Source of the DNA: Actinomyces wuliandei
GTDB lineage: Bacteria; Actinomycetota; Actinomycetes; Actinomycetales; Actinomycetaceae
DNA: 64,000 bases
Reading direction: 5' to 3'
NCBI RefSeq assembly: GCF_004010955.1
Contig: NZ_CP025227.1
Location: forward strand, 682,001 to 746,000
In this document: one piece after another, positions 35,274 to 44,370 of the stretch
Position numbering within the stretch: the stretch's first letter is position 1
How the letters are laid out: each line of letters begins with the position of its first letter
The notes under the pieces: model-generated
Databases searched by the model: none
Seen by the model: only the letters and a program-made list of their open reading frames with translations
Told to the model about the DNA's origin: nothing
Translations under genes and position numbers: made by a program

Positions 35274-37181
35274 GTGAGCAACGAGGCCTACGCCGGTACG
35301 GTCCGCCTGACCGTGGCCCAGGCGACTATTCGGTTCCTGACCAACCAGTACTCCGAGCGTGACGGCGTGGAGCACCGCCTCATTGAGGGCGCCTTCGGCA
35401 TCTTCGGCCACGGCAACGTGGCTGGGATCGGCCAGGCGCTGCTGCAGAACGAGGTCGACCCCGCCGAGGGCGAGGGCGAGATGCCCTACATCATGCCGCG
35501 CAACGAGCAGGGTGCCGTGCACGCGGCCGCTGCCTTCGCCAAGACCCGGGACAGGATGTCCACCTACATGGTCACGGCCTCTATCGGCCCGGGCTCCCTC
35601 AACATGGTCACCGGTGCCGCCCTGGCCACGACCAACCGCCTGCCGGTCCTCCTCCTGCCCTCCGACCAGTTCGCCACCCGGGTGCCCGACCCCGTCCTCC
35701 AGCAGCTGGAGGACCCTACGACCCTGGACGTCACCGTCAACGACGCCTTCCGGCCAGTGTCCCGGTTCTTTGACCGCGTCAACCGGCCCGAGCAGCTCAT
35801 CCCCTCCCTGCTGAACGCCATGCGGGTCCTCACCGACCCCGCCGAGACCGGCGCCGTGGTCATCGCCATGCCCCAGGACGTCCAGGCCGAGGCCCACGAC
35901 TGGCCGGTCGAGCTGTTCCGCAGGCGGGTGTGGCACGTGCGCCGCCCCGTCCCCGAGCCGGCCGCCCTGGAGCGCGCCGTGGACGCCATCAGGGCCGCCA
36001 AGCGCCCCATGGTTATCGCCGGTGGTGGCGTCATCTACTCCCAGGCCAGCGAGGAGCTGCGCGCCTTCGCCTCGGCCACGGGGATCCCCGTGGCCGACAC
36101 CCAGGCGGGCAAGGGTGCCATCAACTTCGACCACCCCTGCGCCATCGGGGGAGTGGGATCCACCGGGGGCGACTCCGGCAACCACATCGCCGACAAGGCT
36201 GACCTGGTTATCGGCATCGGCACGCGGTACTCGGACTTCACCACAGCGTCGAAGACCCAGTTCAAGAACCCGGAGGTGGGTTTCGTCAACATCAACGTGC
36301 GCGCCTTTGACGCCGCTAAGCAGAGCGCGGAGATGGTGGTGGCCGACGCGCGTGAGGCGCTGACCGCCCTGAGCACCGCCCTGGAGGGCTACCGGGTGTC
36401 CCCGGAGTACTCCGCGGAGGTCACCGCTGAGCGGGAGGCTTGGCTGGTCCGTACTCAGGAGTGCTACCACCGGGGCCACGGCCCCTTGCCCGCCCAGACC
36501 GAGGTCTTTGGCGCCCTCAACGAGCTCATGGGGGAGGAGGACATCATGATCAACGCCGCCGGCTCCATGCCCGGCGACCTCCAGGCCCTGTGGCAGGCCA
36601 GGACCCCGGTCCAGTACCACGTCGAGTACGCCTTCTCCTGCATGGGCTACGAGGTCCCGGCCGCCCTGGGGGTCAAGCTCGCCCGGCCCCAGAGCGAGGT
36701 GGTCTCCATCGTCGGTGACGGCACCTACCAGATGCTGCCCATGGAGCTGGCCACCGTGGTCCAGGAGAACATCAAGGTCATCTACGTTCTGCTACAGAAC
36801 TACGGCTTCGCCTCCATCGGCTCCCTGTCGGAGTCCCGCGGCTCTCAGCGATTCGGCACCAGGTACCGCCAGCGCGGCCAGGGTAGCCACCTTCAGGACG
36901 AGCAGAAGGTCGCCGGAGTGGACATCGCCGCCAACGCCGAGTCCTGGGGGCTCACGGTCTACCGGGTCTCCACGATCGAGGACTTCAGGCAGGCCTACGC
37001 CCAGGCCCGCGCCGAGGACCGTGCCTGCATGATCCACATCGAGACCGACCTCTACGGCCCCAACCCGCCCGGCTCCTCCTGGTGGGACGTCCCGGTGTCG
37101 GGGGTCTCCCGCTTGGAGTCCACCCAGAAGGCCTACGAGGACTACGTCCAGGACCGCAGGCCGCAGCGCCACTACCTGTGA
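35274..37181 (+). CDS. iolD: 3D-(3,5/4)-trihydroxycyclohexane-1,2-dione acylhydrolase
   Basis: A 635-residue thiamine-diphosphate enzyme that opens the cyclohexanedione ring to 5-deoxy-glucuronate. The N-terminal TPP domain shows FGIFGHGNVAGIGQAL and MPRNEQGAVHAAAAFAKTRD (catalytic Glu). The C-terminal TPP-binding motif is IVGDGTYQMLPMELATVVQE. The start is GTG at 35274 after AGGAAGA. It follows iolB closely. A palindromic IolR-like site begins at its stop codon. Confidence 0.96.
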   Translation: MSNEAYAGTVRLTVAQATIRFLTNQYSERDGVEHRLIEGAFGIFGHGNVAGIGQALLQNEVDPAEGEGEMPYIMPRNEQGAVHAAAAFAKTRDRMSTYMVTASIGPGSLNMVTGAALATTNRLPVLLLPSDQFATRVPDPVLQQLEDPTTLDVTVNDAFRPVSRFFDRVNRPEQLIPSLLNAMRVLTDPAETGAVVIAMPQDVQAEAHDWPVELFRRRVWHVRRPVPEPAALERAVDAIRAAKRPMVIAGGGVIYSQASEELRAFASATGIPVADTQAGKGAINFDHPCAIGGVGSTGGDSGNHIADKADLVIGIGTRYSDFTTASKTQFKNPEVGFVNINVRAFDAAKQSAEMVVADAREALTALSTALEGYRVSPEYSAEVTAEREAWLVRTQECYHRGHGPLPAQTEVFGALNELMGEEDIMINAAGSMPGDLQALWQARTPVQYHVEYAFSCMGYEVPAALGVKLARPQSEVVSIVGDGTYQMLPMELATVVQENIKVIYVLLQNYGFASIGSLSESRGSQRFGTRYRQRGQGSHLQDEQKVAGVDIAANAESWGLTVYRVSTIEDFRQAYAQARAEDRACMIHIETDLYGPNPPGSSWWDVPVSGVSRLESTQKAYEDYVQDRRPQRHYL

Positions 37182-37197
37182 TATTGTCCGGACAATA
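37182..37197. promoter_or_regulatory. IolR-like palindrome before iolA, site 6
   Basis: TATTGTCCGGACAATA is perfectly self-complementary over 16 bases and matches nine of ten motif positions. It begins right after the iolD stop and 145 bases before iolA. Confidence 0.65.
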
Positions 37198-37260
37198 GGA
37201 CACGATGCGCCAGACGGACCAAGGTCCTCAAAGAGGGCGTAGTGTCATGTCTGTCGACCT

Positions 37261-37285
37261 GGGGCCGGGCGACCTGCCCGGCCCC
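37261..37285 (+). terminator. hairpin between iolD and iolA
   Basis: Perfect ten-base GC arms (37261-37270 and 37276-37285) with a five-base loop. It may end the iolC-iolD transcript, or form a 5' leader structure if iolA is transcribed from near the site at 37182-37197. Confidence 0.6.
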
Positions 37286-37341
37286 AGGCACCTCCAGACC
37301 CCGGAGGACCCCGGGGTCACCCAAGACTCAAAGGAGAGATA

Positions 37342-38844
37342 ATGACAGTCAAGCACTGGGTCTCCGGCGGCCCGTGGACCGGATCGGGAACTGAGACGCT
37401 GCCGATTGAGAACCCGGCCACCGGCGAGGTCATTGACGAGCTGGTGCTGGCCTCGGAGGAGGACCTCGACCACGTGGTAGAGGTGGCGCGCGAGGCCCAG
37501 AAGAAGTGGGCCCGTACCTCGCTGGCCAAGCGTGTAGACGTCATGTTCCGGATGCGCGAGCTGGTCAACCAGCACGCGGACGAGCTGGCCGAGCTCATCG
37601 TGCGCGAGGGCGGCAAGACCCACGGTGACGCCCTGGGGGAGATCGCCCGCGGCCGGGAGACCATTGACTTTGCCTGCGGCATCAACGCTGCCCTCAAGGG
37701 GGAGTTCACCGACCAGGCGGCCACCGGGGTCGATGTCCACACCCTGCGCCAGCCGGTGGGGGTCGTCGCGGGGATCTGCCCGTTCAACTTCCCCGTCATG
37801 GTGCCCATGTGGATGCACCCCATCGCCCTGGCCACCGGTAACGCCTTCATCCTCAAGGTGGCCTCGCTGGTGCCCTCAGCCTCCCTGAAGATTGCTGAGC
37901 TCTACAAGGAGGCGGGCCTGCCTGACGGCCTGTTCAACGTGGTGGCGGGCAACCGCACGATCGTCACCCGGGTGCTGGAGCACCCCGGCATCGACGCCAT
38001 CTCATTCGTGGGCTCCTCGCCGGTGGCCCACATCGTCCAGGACACGGGCGTGTCCCACGGCAAGCGCGTCCAGGCCCTGGGCGGGGCGAACAACCACGCC
38101 ATCGTCATGCCTGACGCCAACATGGAGTTCGCCGCCCAGCACGTCTCCGCCGGCGCCTTCGGGGCGGCCGGGCAGCGCTGCATGGCCCTGCCGGTGGTCG
38201 TGGCCGTGGGTGACGCGGCCGAGCGCCTGATCCCGCTGGTCAAGGAGCGTGCCCAGGCGATCGTCACCGGGCCGGGCACGGACAAGGCCTCCGAGATGGG
38301 GCCGGTCATCACCCGCAAGGATCTGCAGCGTATCGAGGGCTGGATCGCCCGGGCCGAGGAGGGCGGCGCTGACGTGGTGCTCGACGGCCGCGGCTACCGT
38401 CCCGAGGGTGAGGACTACCAGGACGGCTTCTGGCTGGGCCCCACGATCGTGGACAGGGTGCCCACCGAGCAGTCCCTCTACTGTGAGGAGACCTTCGGCC
38501 CGGTGCTTGTGGTGGTGCGGGCCGAGACCTACGAGGAGGCCATCGAGCTGGTCAACTCCTCGGAGTTCGGCAACGGCGCGGCCATCTTCACCTCTGACGG
38601 GGACGCTGCGCGTCAGTTCGTGGTTGACGTGGAGGCTGGCATGGTCGGGGTCAACGTGCCCATCCCAGTGCCGGTGGCCTACTACTCCTTCGGCGGGTGG
38701 AAGGAGTCGCTCCTGGGTGACCACCACATTCACGGCCCAGAGGGTGTGCGCTTCTACACCAGGGGCAAGGTGGTCACCTCCCGGTGGGCGCGCCGTGGCG
38801 AGAAGGTCGGCTACGTGGGGATGAACTTCCCGACCAACGGGTAG
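37342..38844 (+). CDS. iolA: methylmalonate-semialdehyde dehydrogenase (CoA-acylating)
   Basis: A 500-residue aldehyde dehydrogenase that converts malonate semialdehyde to acetyl-CoA, the last inositol step. It has ICPFNFPVMVPMWMHPIALA, FVGSSPVAHIVQ (nucleotide site), and the catalytic Cys in GAAGQRCMALPVVVAVG, typical of the MmsA/IolA branch. ATG 37342 follows AAAGGAGAG. It is last in the right-hand iol set and ends at a very long terminator palindrome. Confidence 0.95.
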   Translation: MTVKHWVSGGPWTGSGTETLPIENPATGEVIDELVLASEEDLDHVVEVAREAQKKWARTSLAKRVDVMFRMRELVNQHADELAELIVREGGKTHGDALGEIARGRETIDFACGINAALKGEFTDQAATGVDVHTLRQPVGVVAGICPFNFPVMVPMWMHPIALATGNAFILKVASLVPSASLKIAELYKEAGLPDGLFNVVAGNRTIVTRVLEHPGIDAISFVGSSPVAHIVQDTGVSHGKRVQALGGANNHAIVMPDANMEFAAQHVSAGAFGAAGQRCMALPVVVAVGDAAERLIPLVKERAQAIVTGPGTDKASEMGPVITRKDLQRIEGWIARAEEGGADVVLDGRGYRPEGEDYQDGFWLGPTIVDRVPTEQSLYCEETFGPVLVVVRAETYEEAIELVNSSEFGNGAAIFTSDGDAARQFVVDVEAGMVGVNVPIPVPVAYYSFGGWKESLLGDHHIHGPEGVRFYTRGKVVTSRWARRGEKVGYVGMNFPTNG

Positions 38845-38869
38845 GTGGGCAGGCCAGCAGTTCGGTACA

Positions 38870-38926
38870 GCCCACGTCAACGCACCACTGACGCCCCAGG
38901 GGCGTCAGTGGTGCGTTGACGTGGGC
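38870..38926 (+). terminator. 28-bp perfect palindrome after iolA
   Basis: Arms 38870-38897 and 38899-38926 are perfectly complementary with a single-base centre. It lies 26 bases past the iolA stop. No U-tract follows. Confidence 0.75.
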
Positions 38927-39074
38927 GTCTGGCAGGGGTAGTCGCTGCACCGTGCGGCTGAGAGGCTCCAGGTCAGCCCGGCTACAACCAGGCGCTGGGC
39001 TAGCAGCCGACAGGTGGGGCGGCCCCTGACCGACCGCAGTTCCAGGCCGCGCTCCTGGCCTGGTCGGCTGGCGC

Positions 39075-39393
39075 TGGTTCCACCACGCCGTGGGCGGCCG
39101 CTCCAGGGGCGTGTGCCCCGAGATCCTTGATGACGAGACCAGGGACACTGCCGCAGGCTTCTAGTGGCGCGCCAGCGCCTTCTTCGCCTCCCTGGGCGTG
39201 ACTGTGCAGGAGGTCATGACCGGCGACAGGGCCTGCTACCGGTCCAGGGTCTTCAACCAGGCACTCCAGGCAACCGGGGTCGGGCACCGCTGCACCCGCC
39301 CCTACCGCCCCCAGACAGGCGCCAAGGTCGAGCGCCTCAACCCCACCCTGCAAGAGGAGCAGGCTGGGGTGGGGGGCTTCTCGGCTGCTGGGA
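39075..39393 (+). mobile_element. IS481-family transposase remnant
   Basis: A frame with an in-frame TAG (39162-39164) and no start or proper end encodes the core of an IS481-type transposase: PEILDDETRDTAAGF, then after the stop VTVQEVMTGDRACYRSRVFN and HRCTRPYRPQTGAKVERLNP. The catalytic Glu (KVERLN) is kept, but the expected acidic residues in the first two motifs are degraded. Neither end of the IS is recognisable. It marks the left side of the AT-rich peptide island and is probably a relic of its arrival. Confidence 0.8.
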
Positions 39394-39406
39394 TCAAAGC
39401 ACAACT

Positions 39407-39470
39407 CTTTGTGAAGGGTGATCTTTGTGAAGGGTGATCTTTGTGAAGGGTGATCTTTGTGAAGGGTGAA
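39407..39470 (+). repeat. 16-bp tandem repeat, four copies
   Basis: CTTTGTGAAGGGTGAT is repeated three times exactly (39407, 39423, 39439) and a fourth time with one change at the end (39455-39470). It lies at the junction between the IS481 remnant and the peptide island. No coding or regulatory role is evident. Confidence 0.9.
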
Positions 39471-39702
39471 GGAGGCCGTGCCAGGGGACACGCTGCTGTG
39501 ACGAAACGGCTACTGCCGCCATACACCCGGTTAGTAGGCAGGAACAGTTTATGGGCGAACTGAGATCTAGGGTCCTCGGCCTGTATGCCGGGCATCCTCC
39601 CACCAGTCACTCGTCCCCACGAGTCACTCGCCACTGCATAGCACGCGGCGCAAACATATCCGAAAGGAACTACGTATGTGGCTAGAACACGATTAGATTT
39701 AC

Positions 39703-40530
39703 TTAAGGAGGACTGTGTCGAGCCGTAGTCGAGTAGCAGTTATCTATGGTGCCACGGCGTGCGAATACCCATCCGTGAAGTAACTGCGGGAGCCGTGAAC
39801 CGGTGGATCGTTCCTGCTGCCTGAGGGCAGTGATTACTCGTGGAGCGGTCATCAACTGCAGATGCTCTCGGGTGCCAAAATCGAAACCCGCAAACGTTGA
39901 AGTCCCGGTAAGGACCTCATATCCCTGTTCGGCCGGAGCTGAACGGATGAGGAGATCAGTGAACTGTTGCAAGGTGTAGGCGGAGTCGTACTGACTTCTC
40001 AGGTAAGAACGTTCTTCGTCGTTGATGGCGTATGAGAGCCCTAGTTCGAGATCCTTGACGTTGATGTCGACGATATACATCAACCCTCGCGTCGACAGTT
40101 GCTGGACGGCGTGGGCGAGTAGGTGTAAAGGCCTTTCCCAAAGTCCAAGAGTCAAGTGTGCGAGAATAGTATCAAAACTCCCTTCGGGTGCTCCTTCCCG
40201 AAGGAGCAGGCGCGCTGATGGAACTATCTGGCGTGCACAAGAAAGCGTCTCTGCCACCGTGTCTGTGCCTGTTAGTGAAACTTCAGGATCGCTGTTAGCA
40301 ACATAAGAAAGGACAAGCCCCTCGCCACAGCCGACGTCGAGAAAACTGCTGGGAGAAAAGCCGTTAAGGGCCTCGTATCTACTGAAAAGAAAAGCAGCTG
40401 ATAACTTTCCGGTGGCTGTTGTTTCTCGATAATCATGCGCAGAACTGATGTGCGTGAGCAATGGATCATTGAACCAATCTTGAGCCGAAGCCCGGTCTGA
40501 CTGTGAAGGTGTCATCGCACTACCATACAT
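39703..40530 (-). CDS. pznL: SAM methyltransferase, plantazolicin PznL-like
   Basis: A 275-residue class I SAM-dependent methyltransferase. Motif I is SFLDVGCGEGLVLSYVANSD at about residues 60-79; SFDTILAHLTLGLWE is the post-II region. It ends the peptide operon, overlapping the CPBP gene by 11 bases, which is the position of PznL in plantazolicin clusters as I recall. PznL dimethylates the alpha-amine of the core Arg1 after leader removal, and this precursor keeps Arg1. Function is inferred from position and precursor. It appears intact, as do pznB, pznE and the ABC genes. AT-richer than surrounding genes. Confidence 0.82.
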   Translation of the reverse strand: MYGSAMTPSQSDRASAQDWFNDPLLTHISSAHDYRETTATGKLSAAFLFSRYEALNGFSPSSFLDVGCGEGLVLSYVANSDPEVSLTGTDTVAETLSCARQIVPSARLLLREGAPEGSFDTILAHLTLGLWERPLHLLAHAVQQLSTRGLMYIVDINVKDLELGLSYAINDEERSYLRSQYDSAYTLQQFTDLLIRSAPAEQGYEVLTGTSTFAGFDFGTREHLQLMTAPRVITALRQQERSTGSRLPQLLHGWVFARRGTIDNCYSTTARHSPP

Positions 40531-41155
40531 TCCGCGAGGGTGGAGGGGGTTGTGTCGCCATTATCGTACCGTTTCCCGGCTTTAAAAAAGCCAATGCAAA
40601 GTTGTGTGCCACATGAAACACAATTGCTGCAAAAACTGCTCCCGACAGGATTGCAGCCCAAGAAAAGGTAGTGAACAAACAAATATAGAGAAAAAATGCC
40701 ATGCGTTTATTTTTAGGGTAGTGCAGTGCAATGAAGCCCGCCGCTGAAGTTGCAACAGCTGCATAGTTAGACAGCCCCCAGTGTGTTAGCAGGAGCGGGG
40801 CTGTCACCCGCCACAGCAGTTCTTCACCTACGGCAGCGGCGGGAAGAGTAGAAAGATCAGTGCGGTGCCGCCTCTTTCGTATACGCTGGCCAGTTATCAG
40901 CCAAACCGCACAGGGCATTAATATGCCAAATCCCGCCCACGCGGCAATCATCAAAAGATGACCAACACAGTTAGGGTACAGGAGTGCAACGGGCATAGCA
41001 AGGACGCCTGCGGCAATTGTCACGAGATCGTAGTGGCGTTGGGGCGTGAGTGACAAATTCATCTGACCCCAAATGCCGGTCCTGGGAAAAAATGCAACCT
41101 GCACTGGTGCAGTGAGATGCAATGTCAGTCCGAGGGATGAAAGAACTATATTCAT
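40520..41155 (-). CDS. pznE: CPBP intramembrane protease (SagE/PznE-like)
   Basis: A 211-residue membrane protein with about six hydrophobic segments and the CPBP motifs: EELLWRVTAPLLL (EExxxR), FIALHYPKN and IVFHVAHNFAL (His residues). In streptolysin- and plantazolicin-type clusters the E protein is thought to remove the leader or give immunity. Here the expected cut is after MAA in the precursor. The ATG overlaps the dehydrogenase stop as ATGA, and its own end overlaps the methyltransferase gene. Confidence 0.85.
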   Translation of the reverse strand: MNIVLSSLGLTLHLTAPVQVAFFPRTGIWGQMNLSLTPQRHYDLVTIAAGVLAMPVALLYPNCVGHLLMIAAWAGFGILMPCAVWLITGQRIRKRRHRTDLSTLPAAAVGEELLWRVTAPLLLTHWGLSNYAAVATSAAGFIALHYPKNKRMAFFLYICLFTTFSWAAILSGAVFAAIVFHVAHNFALAFLKPGNGTIMATQPPPPSRNVW

Positions 41156-41973
41156 ATGTCACCAGAAATCCCAACAACAAAAGCGTATATCGGCGCAGTG
41201 TCGACTCCATTAGTATAGCCGATCATCTGAGATAGCTCGTCGTCAATGAACCCGCCGAATGGTCTGCCTCCGAGTGAGATTGCTGGAGTTATTAGAGTCA
41301 GGTTCTGCATAATATGACCAGCATCAAGAAACACGAACCTCCCCGAACGAGGGTCGTACTTGAAACGGTTTCGCCAGAAACTGGCTGAAAGCACAATGGT
41401 AGCAGCAGAAGATGCCACCATGTCTTCTTGCAACAGTGCTTGGGCAAGGAGCTCATCTCTAAAATCTGCAAGACGGACAAGACATGTTCGGTATGGATCG
41501 TAGTGATAAACGCCGTGCCTCAGTTTAGTGATACGACTAGCGAAAACATAGATGTCGATTGGGTACAACGCTCCGCCCGAAGGAACACGACGGCGTAGTC
41601 CTTCCGGCCGATAAGTAACCCCGTAACTGAAATCAAGCATAGTGGCGAGTTGGGTCAATGTAATTTCCTCGCCAGTGAAATAGTTAGTACTTCGTCGCTC
41701 CTCCGCTGCTTCTAGAAGACTAATGGAGGGAGTCAATGGTGCTGGAAGTTGTGTTGCTGGTAGATCGTCGAACCGTTTTCCGGCACGTGTAGCAATTACT
41801 TGCAATGCGGGTGAACGGGTGAGTCGACTAACACCTGGGGCATCCCATGCCATTGAAGCCCGGTATACCTTGCTAGCCTCAAACCAGTTCTCAGTAGGAT
41901 CGTCGTAGGAAAGATACTCATTCCCATAAACAACGTCAACCAGGTTGGTTGCATGACGTTCTATTTCACTCAT
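41152..41973 (-). CDS. pznB: SagB-type azoline dehydrogenase
   Basis: A 273-residue FMN-dependent nitroreductase-like enzyme of the SagB/ThcOx family that oxidises thiazolines and oxazolines to azoles. The hallmark RRRVPSGGALYPIDIYVFAS is followed by GVYHYDPYRTCLVRL and FLDAGHIMQNLTLI. It appears intact. It lies 27 bases after the YcaO reading frame and overlaps the CPBP gene by four bases, as expected for order C-D-B-E-L. Confidence 0.9.
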   Translation of the reverse strand: MSEIERHATNLVDVVYGNEYLSYDDPTENWFEASKVYRASMAWDAPGVSRLTRSPALQVIATRAGKRFDDLPATQLPAPLTPSISLLEAAEERRSTNYFTGEEITLTQLATMLDFSYGVTYRPEGLRRRVPSGGALYPIDIYVFASRITKLRHGVYHYDPYRTCLVRLADFRDELLAQALLQEDMVASSAATIVLSASFWRNRFKYDPRSGRFVFLDAGHIMQNLTLITPAISLGGRPFGGFIDDELSQMIGYTNGVDTAPIYAFVVGISGDI

Positions 41974-42000
41974 TTCGGTAGTGTCCTTCCTGGTCCTAGA

Positions 42001-43343
42001 TCATGGGAATGGGTGGGGCGCCTGATTCAAACTGTCAACGGTGAAGGGCCGCGAACATAGGCCAAGTTGATGGGCATGGTTTAGAAGTCGTTGGCCCCCC
42101 ATGAAACGAGCGTTGTAGGAGGTGTCAAGAGGCCGTAAACCAGATACGACCGTCTTTACTACATGCACCCCTGCATCGCGTATATCCGGGCTGGTGAGAT
42201 CGAATGTAATGACTCGGTGACCTTGTTGAGACAAATGTTCTACCAGATTATGCCATAGCCTATTTGGGGATGTGTCGTCGAAAGATGGGAGTTCTGAAAC
42301 CTCGCAACGACAAGGGCTTGTTGTCAAAAAATCTGCTTCAGTCATGATAGGGGTGCCAGCGTAAAGGCGAATGTGATCCTCAAATGTGCGCAGAGTTTTT
42401 GAGAAGTCTGCGGGGTGACGGATTACTCTTCCTTCTCTCTGCTCGGTTTTCATCCAAGTCCTAGTGTACATTGCTTCTGTTGCGGCTTTGACGCAGGCAC
42501 GTTCTACAGTCGCAGCACTGGCAGCACCGATCGCGAATGGCGCAAGTACCGAGGTGCGGCTGCGGACTACTGCGAGGATGGCTGGAATGCCGCTGAACGC
42601 TGACATGTTCACAAGATGAATGTCAAGACCAGTGGGCGTGAAGTGTCTTTCAATGTAGTCTTGCAGGGTTGGACTCGAGATTACTTCAATCTGCGGGAGG
42701 CTTAATTTGTTGTACCAGGTGAGCATGAAGCCGTCCCGCTCGACCACTTCAAATAAGCCAGAGAGCGCCGCTTCGGTGTACGTGATACCACAAGCGAGAC
42801 CGTTGCTGGTGGCATAGCCAACAGCGGGCTCATTGCGCCATTGTCCGGCCATGTGGATCAATTGTGCAGGTGCCCATACTGCAGTTCCTGTGATGGCGTC
42901 TTTTCCTTCTCGCCACCACAGCGGCAGGTCGTCAGTCCACCGATCGTAACCGAAGTCCTTGATGTTATACTACTGATCAGCAAACATAGCGAAATCATCA
43001 GCGCTCAGTAGGTCTAGTTCGTGCCTAAGATCATGAGTGGTCCCATATCTTACAGATGCTGAGTCTGTCGGTGCGTAGGCAGCACTATACCGTTCCACCG
43101 TCTCGCCGATTGCAGCCAGGCGGGCGCTAATGAGATCAGGTGATCCTCCACCGTTGTATTGTAAGTGCTACCAGGGACGTCGAAAAGCAAACTGCTATCT
43201 GTGCTGTGGGCACCAACAGAATGAGCAAGGATGTCGTCAACATCACGGAGCTTCATGTACTCACGACGCGTGATTCCCACATACGGATCAGAAAGTGGCA
43301 GCAAGATCGCCGCTGCTTGCTGGGTGCTAGTCCACTCGCTCAT
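42001..43343 (-). pseudogene. pznD: YcaO cyclodehydratase (SagD/PznD-like), interrupted
   Basis: YcaO proteins use ATP to convert Cys, Ser and Thr into azoline rings. The N-terminal frame (43343-43050) reads normally to FDVPGST and then leaves frame. The other frame picks up YNGGGSPDLISARLAAIGE, then VERYSAAYAPTD, so one base is lost or gained between 43151 and 43170. A TAG at 42970-42972 then interrupts before YNIKDFGYDRW. The remainder (42969-42001) is continuous, with VGYATSNGLACG, FEVVERDGFMLTW and a C-terminal PHPFP that fits the PxPxP end of this family. The restored length of about 447 residues equals an intact family member. The ATGA overlap with the C gene remains. Confidence 0.88.
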
Positions 43344-44361
43344 TGCGTTGCCTTCGAGTCTCTACTCTCTACGCTGACAGGATCGTCGTGAAACCAAACT
43401 TGAGGGAAGCCCGTGTCGGCTACTGGGGAGCAGTCGGGACAACGGGGTACCCTCAGGACTCTACGGGTTTGAACTTCCAATCCGGTGTCACCGATGGTGA
43501 TTGTGGTCAGTCCGCCAGGCATAGTGCATGGCCCATGGCTGCGGAGCGTGACACTTTCTAGAAGCAGATTGGAAACTATCCCCGCCTGGATGTAATGTAG
43601 TGGGTTCGGGCCGAAGTCAGGGGCAGGGTTATCAATAGGTTGAAGCTTAAGGAGTTCCGGACGGAAGATATCATCGGAGAAATTTGCTGATCTGCGAAGT
43701 TGAAAGCATTTTATACAGGCGGATTGATATGGGATACAGAATGGTCCTACCCACGCTGTTTCCGAGTCGAAGGCTATCACAGGAAGCAGCGGTGTGTTAG
43801 TTTTTAGCGCGTGGCTGTTGGCAAGAAAGAGCGTTGGATCTATGTAGGAGTTTGCGACTATGACAAGTATATCTCCCCGCGCTTCTGGAACCGAACTGAA
43901 CACCTGTATATTCGGGCCCTGTGCCGTTGCGGCTAGTTGGATGGTATCCGCTAAGGCGCTCCCCGGACGAGACATCAAGGATACAGATGTCTTCTTCAGG
44001 CGCTGTTCGATGGTGTCATCAGATGCCTGACGTCCTGGGCGTAGAGCGGCTAAGATGACTGATGGAGGATAGCGCTTCTGCGCAGTGGTCAATAGACCTG
44101 CTTCGACTAATCGGTCCAGCACGGCCGAAACCTGACTGACCGGGAGAGACATGGTTTCAGCCAAGTCTTCGGCAGAGATGTATCCATCCATTCCCAGCTC
44201 GTGCAACAACTCAGTGGCGAAACTGGTAACTCCGTCGCCGTGAATAGTGGTAGCGAACTTAGCTGCAACTATGACTAAACTTTCGTCTAGAGACGCCGTC
44301 TCGGCAAAAGGTGCCGACGGTAGAACTTATCTGGTTTGAGGTCATTGGCATGTGAGCTCAC
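43340..44361 (-). pseudogene. pznC: TOMM leader-binding protein (SagC/PznC-like), frameshifted
   Basis: This ThiF-like partner binds the leader and presents it to the YcaO protein. The start is GTG 44361 after a perfect AGGAGG, giving SSHANDLKPDKFYRRHL. The frame is then lost at a run of four T (44306-44309); adding one T restores FAETASLDESLVIVAAKFAT and a continuous frame to the end. From there the protein is intact, with two zinc-ligand pairs, SACIKCFQLRR and RVPRCPDCSP. Restored length is about 340 residues. The single lesion in a homopolymer could be a sequencing error. Confidence 0.82.
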
Positions 44362-44370
44362 AGTTGCCTC

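Noticed and set aside
39198..39437. A 79-residue stand-alone gene
   Set aside because: It is the surviving middle of an IS481 transposase with a stop upstream and read-through into tandem repeats, not an independent gene.
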